In this document: in pieces, positions 1 to 5,447 of the stretch | Position numbering within the stretch: the stretch's first letter is position 1 | How the letters are laid out: each line of letters begins with the position of its first letter | Made by a program: the position numbers and the translations under genes | Assembly (NCBI GenBank): GCA_002500925.1 | Contig: DLTN01000095.1 | Span: 16,504 to 21,950 of the forward strand | From: Gemmatimonadales bacterium UBA7835 | GTDB lineage: Bacteria > Gemmatimonadota > Gemmatimonadetes > Longimicrobiales > Gaopeijiaceae | Reading direction: 5' to 3' | Length of the DNA stretch: 5,447 nt | The notes under the pieces: generated by a model | What the model was told of the DNA's origin: nothing | Seen by the model: the letters and a program-made list of their open reading frames with translations, nothing else | Databases searched by the model: none

Positions 1-120
1 ATTCCCTCCGTTCGTGGCTGGAACGCAACGGACCGTCAGGCCGACTCAGCCATCTGGGGGGCTGGCCCGACCACGCCCACCTGCTAGCTTGCCCCCGCCG
101 CTCGGCGTTGACGCCCGCCT

Positions 121-2814
121 TTGGCTGGCGATCTCGATCACCACAGCCCTCCAACTCTCCGCCTGTTGCGACCCCTTTCGCTGATCGTCCTCCTCGCCGC
201 GCTCGCGGCCCCGGACGCCCATGCACAGCAAGCCGACGCCCTCCAGGCGCGGCTTGGCTTCCCGAAAGCGGCCCGTGCGGTTGAGGTCAACGGAGAGAGC
301 ATCCGGTTGGACGGACGCCTCGACGAGCCCGTGTGGGCCGAGGCAGCACCGATCGACGATTTCGTTCAGAAGGAACCGATAGAGGGAGTCCTGCCGACTG
401 AGCGCACGGAGGTCCGCTTTGTGTACGACGAGCGGGCGCTCTATGTGGGCGCCCGCATGTACACGAGCGGCGGGCGCAGTGAGATCCAGGCCCCCCTCGG
501 GCGCCGGGACGACAACCGGCTCGCCGAGTCGATCCTGCTTTCGCTCGACACGTTCCTCGACCGGCGTACCGCGTACTCCTTCGGCGTAACCGCCGCCGGC
601 GTGCGCATGGACCACTTCCACCGCTCGGACTCCGAAGCCGACATCGACACGGGCTTCGACCCGGTGTGGGAGGCGAGCGTCTCCATCGACGAGGAGGGCT
701 GGACCGCGGAGATGTGGATCCCCCTATCGCAGCTCCGCTACAACGACCTCCCGGAGCAGTCGTGGGGCCTGAACCTTCTGCGCTGGATCCCGTCCAAGAA
801 CGAGTCGAACTACTGGGTCCTCATCCCTCGCACCGAACGCGCCTGGGCGTCCCGGTTCGGCTCGCTCATCGGCGTGCGCGCCGGTGAGCCGGTTCGGCGT
901 CTCGAGGTGCAACCGTACGTCGCTGCGGGTTCGAGCGTCAACGGAGACCGTGATCAGGCCGACCCCTTCGACGACGGACTGAACCTGGAGGGTCGGGCCG
1001 GCCTCGACCTAAAGATGGGCCTCGGCCCCAACCTCACGCTCGACGCTACCGTCACGCCCGACTTCGGTCAGGTGGAGGCCGATCCGGCGGTCGTGAACCT
1101 CACGGACTTCGAGGTCTTTTTCCCCGAGCGCCGTCCGTTCTTCACTGAGGGTAGCGCCCTGCTCACCGGGCCCACAAACAACTACTTCTATTCCCGCCGC
1201 ATCGGCGCGCGTCCGCTCGGACCGGCCACCGGCGACTACGTCGACCGACCGACCTCGACCACGATCCTAGGCGCCGCCAAGCTGACCGGGCGCCTGCCGT
1301 CGGGCACGTCGATCGGAGTGCTCGCGGCGGTCACCGGCGCTGAGGACGCGCGGACGTTCGACGCCGGAGCGGGTGCCTTCGGCGACGTCCGGGTCACGCC
1401 CCGCACCTCGTGGGGCGTGGGTCGCGTGCAGCAAGAGTTTGGGGCGGACGGCTCGACGGCCGCGCTAATGGTTACGGGGGTTCACCGCGAGATGGGTCCC
1501 GACGATCCCCTCGCTGATCGTCTCGCCCGGAACGCCTTTACCGCGAACGGTGAGACGCTCTGGCGACTGGACGACGCGACGTACGAGGTCTCGTTAAGCG
1601 GAGGGTTCACGCACGTAGACGGTGAGGCGGGCGCGATCTCCCGGTTGCAGCGCTCCAGCGTGCGCTACTTCCAGCGGCCCGACGCTACGCACGTCCGATT
1701 CGACTCGACGCGCACCAGCATGAGCGGGACCAAGGCTACGCTGCGTGCGGAGAAGATCAACGGGCGGCACTGGCTGTGGACGATCTCGGCGGACCTCGAG
1801 TCGCCAGAGGCGGAGTTCAACGACATCGGGCGCATCACCACGGCGGATGGTGTCGCGTGGCGCCCTTCGCTCACGTATCGCGAATCGACCCCCGGGAGGT
1901 ATCTCCGCAGCTACCGCTTCACCGTCAACCAGAACAGCGAGTGGAATCTGGGCTGGGAGCACCAGCAGACGACGCTTAATGGGACGGCAGCGGTGACTTG
2001 GAACAACTTCTGGACGACACGTGTGTCGACCCGGCTCAACCTCCGAGCCCAGAATCAGCGGCTCACCCGAGGCGGACCCTCGATGGGTACGGGTCGCGGC
2101 TGGAACACGTCCCTCAACCTGGGTAATGGCGGCGCGGCCCAGACGCGCTGGAGCTTCGGAGCGAACATCGGCGGGGACGAGCTCGGGGGCAGCCGTCAGA
2201 GCGTGAACGGCCGTGTCTCGTTCGTGCCCGAGCCGCGCTGGCAGGTGAGCTTGGCGCCCTCGTTCGAGCACGACGTAAACGCGCGCCAGTATGTGCTGGA
2301 TCGAGACGGTGGGACGCAGGCGACCTTCGGGCGACGGTATCTCTTCGCCTTCACGGACCGCACCACTTTGGCCATGGAGACGCGGCTCAGCTTCACGCTG
2401 AAGCCCGACATGAACATCGACCTGTTCGCTCAGCCGTTCGCCGCCAGTGGACGCTTCTACGACCACGGAGAGCTCGAGGACGTGGGAAGCCGCTTCCTGC
2501 TCACCTACGGGTCGGACGGCACCGCAATCGATCGAGCCGAGGACGGGAGCCACACCGTGCAGGACGGCGCCGACAGCTTCACGATCCCCAACCGTGACTT
2601 CAACGTCCGCTCCTTCCGTAGCACGGCAGTGTTGCGCTGGGAGTGGAGCCCTGGGAGCACGCTGTTCCTCGTGTGGCAGCAGGATCGATCCGGGAACGCT
2701 CCCATCGACGCGAGCGCGGGTCTCGACGACGTCTTCGGCTCGCTCGCGGCGACGGGCAACAACTTCTTTGCGATCAAGGCGAGCTACTGGCTGGGACGGT
2801 CGGCCGGGCGGTAG
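121..2814 (+). CDS. DUF5916 / CBM9-like outer-membrane-type protein
   Basis: Seen: an 897-codon frame. Numbered from 121, residues about 15-37 form a signal peptide (hydrophobic core LSLIVLLAALAA, then PDAHA before QQ). Residues about 55-235 resemble the carbohydrate-binding family 9-like fold: LDGRLDEPVW at 63-72 and the strand RFVYDERALYVGARMY at 99-114. Residues about 260 to the end match DUF5916, with the hallmark TPDFGQVEADPAVVNLT at 312-328 followed by FFPERRPFF at 333-341. The C-terminal half has alternating, aromatic-rich strands, as in an outer-membrane beta-barrel. Length is normal for the family. Family knowledge: these proteins are common in Bacteroidota, Gemmatimonadota and Acidobacteriota; function is unestablished, with glycan binding or transport only suspected. 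Start: TGA at 109-111 closes the frame upstream and there is no in-frame ATG or GTG before the signal peptide. TTG 121 is the outer limit; TTG 166 gives a more typical signal peptide (MRPLSLIVLL). Neither has a Shine-Dalgarno. Family call is secure, start is not. Confidence 0.9.
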   Translation: MAGDLDHHSPPTLRLLRPLSLIVLLAALAAPDAHAQQADALQARLGFPKAARAVEVNGESIRLDGRLDEPVWAEAAPIDDFVQKEPIEGVLPTERTEVRFVYDERALYVGARMYTSGGRSEIQAPLGRRDDNRLAESILLSLDTFLDRRTAYSFGVTAAGVRMDHFHRSDSEADIDTGFDPVWEASVSIDEEGWTAEMWIPLSQLRYNDLPEQSWGLNLLRWIPSKNESNYWVLIPRTERAWASRFGSLIGVRAGEPVRRLEVQPYVAAGSSVNGDRDQADPFDDGLNLEGRAGLDLKMGLGPNLTLDATVTPDFGQVEADPAVVNLTDFEVFFPERRPFFTEGSALLTGPTNNYFYSRRIGARPLGPATGDYVDRPTSTTILGAAKLTGRLPSGTSIGVLAAVTGAEDARTFDAGAGAFGDVRVTPRTSWGVGRVQQEFGADGSTAALMVTGVHREMGPDDPLADRLARNAFTANGETLWRLDDATYEVSLSGGFTHVDGEAGAISRLQRSSVRYFQRPDATHVRFDSTRTSMSGTKATLRAEKINGRHWLWTISADLESPEAEFNDIGRITTADGVAWRPSLTYRESTPGRYLRSYRFTVNQNSEWNLGWEHQQTTLNGTAAVTWNNFWTTRVSTRLNLRAQNQRLTRGGPSMGTGRGWNTSLNLGNGGAAQTRWSFGANIGGDELGGSRQSVNGRVSFVPEPRWQVSLAPSFEHDVNARQYVLDRDGGTQATFGRRYLFAFTDRTTLAMETRLSFTLKPDMNIDLFAQPFAASGRFYDHGELEDVGSRFLLTYGSDGTAIDRAEDGSHTVQDGADSFTIPNRDFNVRSFRSTAVLRWEWSPGSTLFLVWQQDRSGNAPIDASAGLDDVFGSLAATGNNFFAIKASYWLGRSAGR

Positions 2815-2947
2815 GAGCGGTAGCCCCACCCCCGGAACGCGGCGCGAAACGGTATCAGATTGCTCCGGCGGCCTACACGGCTGGCATAACGCTCGGGCGC
2901 GACGCAGGTTCCCCTCCTAGCCCATGCTGAACCATTGTGGAGGTCCC
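2815..2947. other. Intergenic region between DUF5916 and DUF1080 genes
   Basis: These 133 bases hold no supportable gene. They contain only weak inverted repeats (CCGGA at 2832-2836 with TCCGG at 2864-2868; GGAGC at 2814-2818 with GCTCC at 2862-2866), both with long loops and no T-run, so neither is a convincing terminator. A CATAAC hexamer at 2885-2890 resembles a -10 box but has no good -35 partner. A promoter for the downstream genes probably lies here, because the ribosome binding site and the composition change both suggest a new unit, but I cannot place it. Confidence 0.5.
2939..2944 (+). promoter_or_regulatory. Ribosome binding site of the DUF1080 gene
   Basis: GGAGGT lies three bases before ATG 2948. 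It decides the start: an in-frame ATG at 2924 would add eight residues (MLNHCGGP) but has no Shine-Dalgarno and would put a non-typical segment before the signal peptide. The spacing is slightly short but usable. Confidence 0.75.
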
Positions 2948-3526
2948 ATGAATCGCGTACCCGTAACCGTTCTCATGCTTGCATTAGCAGGCACTGCCAT
3001 CGCTTCTCCGGCAAGCGCCCAAGAGTGGATGACCCTCTTTGATGGGTCGAGCCTCGACGGTTGGAGAACCCTGGGAAACGCCAATTGGAAGCTTGGTGAC
3101 GGAGCGGTGTCGGCCGACACCGGCAGCGGGTTCCTCGTATCCAGTGAGTCCTACGGCGATTTTGAGTTGCGGGTGGAGTTCTGGGTCGACGAACCTGCCA
3201 ACAGCGGGATCTATATGCGGTGCCAAGATCCGGAGCAGTTCACCGATAGGACCTGCTACGAAGCCAACATATTCGACACTCGCGCCGATCAGACGTATCG
3301 GACGGGTGGCGTCGTGCACCTCGCTGCCCCCAGCGCCGTCATCAATACGGGGGGACAATGGAACACTTACCTGATTAGAGCCGAGGGCCAGCGGCTCATC
3401 GTGACGTTGAACGGTACGCAGCTCGTTGACGTGACCGATGATCAGTTCAACGAAGGCCCGTTTGGGCTGCAGTACGCCGCCGGCGTCGTGAGATTCCGGA
3501 ACGTGCAGATCCGGGAATTGGATTAG
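2948..3526 (+). CDS. Secreted DUF1080 (3-keto-disaccharide hydrolase-like) protein
   Basis: Seen: 192 residues. A classic signal peptide covers residues 1-24 (MNRVPVTVLM, hydrophobic core, then ASPASA before QEW), so the mature protein is periplasmic or secreted. The rest is one DUF1080 domain (Pfam PF06439, concanavalin/LamG-like beta-sandwich): LFDGSSLDGW at 30-39, NSGIYMR at 85-91, YEANIFD at 104-110, GQWNTY at 136-141, VTLNG at 152-156, GPFGLQY at 170-176 and the closing strand VRFRNVQIREL at 181-191. C92 and C103 flank a short loop and could form a disulfide after export. Family knowledge: some DUF1080 proteins hydrolyse 3-keto-glycosides; many are uncharacterised, and this single-domain form gives no substrate clue. 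Start is ATG 2948, set by GGAGGT and the signal peptide. The next gene begins 16 bases after the stop, suggesting co-transcription. Domain call is firm; hydrolase activity is inferred from the family. Confidence 0.9.
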   Translation: MNRVPVTVLMLALAGTAIASPASAQEWMTLFDGSSLDGWRTLGNANWKLGDGAVSADTGSGFLVSSESYGDFELRVEFWVDEPANSGIYMRCQDPEQFTDRTCYEANIFDTRADQTYRTGGVVHLAAPSAVINTGGQWNTYLIRAEGQRLIVTLNGTQLVDVTDDQFNEGPFGLQYAAGVVRFRNVQIRELD

Positions 3527-3542
3527 CGGCCGGATCAGCTTC

Positions 3543-4166
3543 ATGGAGTCGACTACAGATGAATCAGTAGCGTCTCTCGAGCAGCCCGTTGTTGTGACCG
3601 AGGGCTTCCAGCCGTTCCGAAAGCTTTTTCACGCGAAGAACGCAGCGCTCATCAGTGCGTCCCTCCTACTCCTAGATTTGTCGCAGACCCAGGCGTCTCT
3701 TGTGCTAGGGTCCATCTTCCTCGTTCTATTTGTCGGTGATCTCATTCGACTGAACGCGGCATGGGCGAATGCGATGTTCTTCAGAGTCTTCAGGGGGTTG
3801 GCGTCCCCCCGGGACGCGAAGGGAGTGGCTTCGTCTACTTGGTATGCTTTTGGCGTATTCCTGGTTGTAGCGTTTGCGCCGATGCACATCGCTATCAGTG
3901 CGATCTTGGTGCTCGGTTTCTGCGACCCCGTTGCTAGCTACGTAGGTGTGCGCTGGGGTCAGCGACCTTTCCTTGGAGGTACTGTGGAGGGGAGCACTGC
4001 GTTTGTCATTGTGGCGGCATCGATTCTTCTCTTGCGGCATCCTCCTGCCATCGCCCTGGGCGTTGCCGTCGTGGCAGGACTTATGGAGCGGATATCGTGG
4101 CCGCTGGATGACAATCTTACCGTGCCCGTAGTGTGCGCCGCGTTGCTGACGTGGCTAGGTGCCTAG
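3543..4166 (+). CDS. Diacylglycerol/polyprenol kinase family membrane protein
   Basis: Seen: 207 residues, with about seven hydrophobic segments (roughly 33-46, 52-66, 101-113, 115-127, 152-165, 168-181, 193-206) after a hydrophilic N-terminus of about 25 residues. Landmarks of the CTP-dependent lipid kinase family (dolichol kinase, phytol kinase, bacterial relatives) are RKLFH at 26-30, GDLIRL at 65-70, STWYAFG at 98-104, LGFCDPVASYVG at 124-135, TVEGS at 147-151 and DDNLTVPVV at 189-197. Family knowledge: members phosphorylate long-chain lipid alcohols or diacylglycerol at the membrane, usually with CTP. The lipid substrate cannot be told here. Oddities: Cys127 stands where many relatives have Gly before the conserved Asp, and the Lys often found just before the VEG motif is absent. 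The start ATG 3543 has only a weak GGA (3532-3534) upstream, so translation may be coupled to the DUF1080 gene 16 bases before. A CDP-diglyceride synthase relative is a less likely alternative. Confidence 0.82.
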   Translation: MESTTDESVASLEQPVVVTEGFQPFRKLFHAKNAALISASLLLLDLSQTQASLVLGSIFLVLFVGDLIRLNAAWANAMFFRVFRGLASPRDAKGVASSTWYAFGVFLVVAFAPMHIAISAILVLGFCDPVASYVGVRWGQRPFLGGTVEGSTAFVIVAASILLLRHPPAIALGVAVVAGLMERISWPLDDNLTVPVVCAALLTWLGA

Positions 4167-4173
4167 GGTGTCA

Positions 4174-4195
4174 GAGTTGATCTCTAAATCAACTC
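4174..4195. repeat. Perfect 8-bp inverted repeat (hairpin or operator)
   Basis: GAGTTGAT at 4174-4181 is the exact reverse complement of ATCAACTC at 4188-4195, separated by the six bases CTCTAA. It starts eight bases after the kinase stop codon and ends 38 bases before the hydrolase ATG. The stem is half A/T and no T-run follows, so it is a poor intrinsic terminator. It could be a protein-binding palindrome or an RNA hairpin that separates expression of the two genes. The symmetry is seen; the role is inferred. Confidence 0.55.
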
Positions 4196-4224
4196 GCATC
4201 AGCATATAGAGCGATGTCCTGACT

Positions 4225-4230
4225 GGAGGA
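4225..4230 (+). promoter_or_regulatory. Ribosome binding site of the serine hydrolase gene
   Basis: GGAGGA is three bases upstream of ATG 4234, a strong match to the anti-Shine-Dalgarno sequence. Together with the signal peptide that follows, it fixes the start of the last gene and indicates that it can be translated independently of the kinase gene. Confidence 0.75.
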
Positions 4231-4233
4231 AGA

Positions 4234-5447
4234 ATGAATAAGGTTGAGAGGTGCATAGGGCTCTTGGTAACGGCGGCTATGGTATCCGTGTTCTCTGCGC
4301 ATACGCTCTATGGCCAAACAACTCTTTCGGTAGGGCAAATAGAGCGTGCGACCCTGAGTACCGGTGACACGTTGGAGTTTGGGTTCACGGCCGGTGACGA
4401 TTTTCTTGTGTACGGTGAGGCGATCCAGACTTCGATGGATGTAGTCGTTTCTTTGGTCAATTCTGATGGGCAGCAACTCGGCCAGTGGGATGGTACCGAG
4501 CGCGGTGCGGAGCCGTTTTCTCAGACGATAAGGGAAGCGGGCACGTTCACTTTGCGTGTAGCGCCTTTTGAAGACGAGGAAGGCGATTTTTCCATACAGA
4601 TCCTCCAGTTAGAGCAGAAGTCCGGCGATCCCGATCAACTCGCCGACCAGCTCATGTTTGCGTACGACCGTCCCGGTGGGCCTGGTGGAGCAGTGCGCGT
4701 GTGGAGGGATGGCCGCACTCTCGCGTCGAAGACATACGGACTCGCGGATCTGACTCACGGGATCGAGTTCGATGCGGGTACGCCCACCAATATCGGGTCC
4801 ACCTCTAAGCAGTTCACAGCTTTTGCTGTCATGCTTGAGCAGGAAGCCGGCCGGCTTACTCTGGACGATGCCCTGCACGATTACTTCCCCGACTTTCCGG
4901 ACTTTGGAGAGACTATAACGGTCCGTAATCTTCTCAGTCACACATCGGGTCTGAGGGAATTCCTGAATCTCTATTCGATAACTGGAATCGACACGCGCTC
5001 GTTGACGCGGGATGATGTGTTACGAGCGGTCGAGCGACAGCCGGCTCTCCAAAATTCCCCGGGCACGGAGTACAACTACAACAATACCGCGTTTTCACTA
5101 GCGGCTCAGATCGTCGAGCAGACTTCCGGCCAGGATTTCGACGATTACGTGCGGGAAAATATCTTCGAACCTCTCGGGATGAGTAACTCCTACGTGCGCA
5201 TGTCGCCCAACAGCATCATCCCTGGACGCTCAGACGGGTACACACCCGGTGATAACGGGTGGATAGCTCCTGGGGACCTCGGGGGGGCTGTGGGCGCTGG
5301 TGGCATTTATGCTTCAGTGGAAGACCTTGAGAGGTGGGGTCAAAATCTCCTTTCGCCGAGGGTCGGCACGAAAGAGATGGTCGAGGAGATGATGACTGAA
5401 ATCATGCTTGAGAACGGGGAGGGTAGCGGGTACGGGCTTGGCCTGAG
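4234..5447 (+). CDS. Secreted serine hydrolase, beta-lactamase/esterase family (3' end missing)
   Basis: Seen: 404 complete codons, open to the window edge. Residues 1-28 look like a signal peptide (MNKVERCIGL, hydrophobic stretch, cleavage near LYG before QTT). Residues about 30-125 form a beta-rich domain resembling a bacterial pre-peptidase C-terminal (PPC) domain: GDTLEFGF at 44-51, VVSLVNSDGQQL at 71-82, GTFTLRVAPF at 103-112. From about 135 onward it matches the beta-lactamase family (PF00144, class C and related esterases/D-alanyl-D-alanine carboxypeptidases). The nucleophile motif SxxK is S189-TS-K192, LLSHTSGL is at 233-240, and the YxN motif is Y282-N-N284 in EYNYNNTAF. GAGGIYASVEDLERW at 354-368 is also typical. 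The third motif (HxG/KTG) should lie beyond the window. Likely role: periplasmic or secreted hydrolysis of an ester or peptide-like bond; substrate unknown, and antibiotic resistance should not be assumed. Start is ATG 4234, with GGAGGA just upstream. Confidence 0.9.
   Translation, partial: MNKVERCIGLLVTAAMVSVFSAHTLYGQTTLSVGQIERATLSTGDTLEFGFTAGDDFLVYGEAIQTSMDVVVSLVNSDGQQLGQWDGTERGAEPFSQTIREAGTFTLRVAPFEDEEGDFSIQILQLEQKSGDPDQLADQLMFAYDRPGGPGGAVRVWRDGRTLASKTYGLADLTHGIEFDAGTPTNIGSTSKQFTAFAVMLEQEAGRLTLDDALHDYFPDFPDFGETITVRNLLSHTSGLREFLNLYSITGIDTRSLTRDDVLRAVERQPALQNSPGTEYNYNNTAFSLAAQIVEQTSGQDFDDYVRENIFEPLGMSNSYVRMSPNSIIPGRSDGYTPGDNGWIAPGDLGGAVGAGGIYASVEDLERWGQNLLSPRVGTKEMVEEMMTEIMLENGEGSGYGLGL

Noticed and set aside
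1..87. Frame 1 is open from the first base to TAG at 85-87 and might be the tail of an upstream gene
   Set aside because: The 28 residues show no recognisable motif, and the other two plus frames are also open there, so coding cannot be supported.
108..136. Possible promoter before the DUF5916 gene: TTGACG at 108-113
   Set aside because: The -35-like hexamer is good, but at 16-18 bases downstream there is only GATCTC/ATCTCG, a poor -10, and it would leave almost no leader for the TTG 121 start.
46..621. A 191-codon minus-strand open frame over the start of the DUF5916 gene
   Set aside because: It overlaps the signal peptide and CBM9-like region of the real gene, has no recognisable motif and low-complexity Gly/Arg/Glu composition; a shadow frame.
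1594..2829. A 411-codon open frame on the minus strand, opposite the DUF5916 gene
   Set aside because: It lies almost wholly antisense to a well-supported gene, its translation is rich in Arg, Val, Pro and Ala with no recognisable domain, and long antisense frames are expected when third positions are G/C-biased.
2814..2868. Inverted repeats after the DUF5916 stop codon as a transcription terminator
   Set aside because: Stems are only five base pairs with loops of 27 or more bases and no T-run follows.
2984..3544. A 186-codon minus-strand open frame antisense to the DUF1080 gene
   Set aside because: It mirrors the DUF1080 reading frame and shows no family signature, whereas the plus-strand frame has a signal peptide, ribosome binding site and complete domain.
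5281..5287. Run of seven G bases inside the serine hydrolase gene as a possible phase-variation or frameshift site
   Set aside because: The frame stays correct across it, with family-typical sequence (GAGGIYASVEDLERW) following, and a run of seven G is not unusual in GC-rich DNA.

Overview
This 5.4 kb window carries four plus-strand protein genes. It is GC-rich bacterial DNA, probably from a Gram-negative with many exported proteins. The mix of a DUF5916 outer-membrane-type protein, a secreted DUF1080 protein and a secreted beta-lactamase-fold serine hydrolase is common in Gemmatimonadota and related environmental phyla. That placement is an inference from gene content only; no rRNA, tRNA or marker gene is present.

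Layout: 1-120 is a short leader or intergenic stretch with no supportable gene. 121(or 166)-2814 is a large DUF5916 / CBM9-like protein with a signal peptide and a predicted C-terminal beta-barrel. 2815-2947 is intergenic. 2948-3526 is a secreted DUF1080 (3-keto-disaccharide hydrolase-like) protein with a clear ribosome binding site. 3543-4166 follows after 16 bases and encodes a polytopic membrane protein of the diacylglycerol/polyprenol (phytol, dolichol) kinase family. 4167-4233 is a 67-base gap containing a perfect 8-bp inverted repeat. 4234-5447 is the 5' part of a secreted serine hydrolase (class C beta-lactamase/esterase type) that runs off the window; it is open to the last base.

Three of the four products are predicted to be exported and the fourth is an integral membrane protein, so the theme is the cell envelope and extracytoplasmic space. 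The DUF1080 and kinase genes look like one transcription unit. The hydrolase, with its own strong ribosome binding site after the inverted repeat, may be co-transcribed or separate. No shared pathway is demonstrable. Base composition drops after the first gene (third codon positions much less G/C-rich downstream), which suggests a compositional boundary near 2815-2947. I found no mobile element, CRISPR array, RNA gene or convincing intrinsic terminator, and no clear new system.
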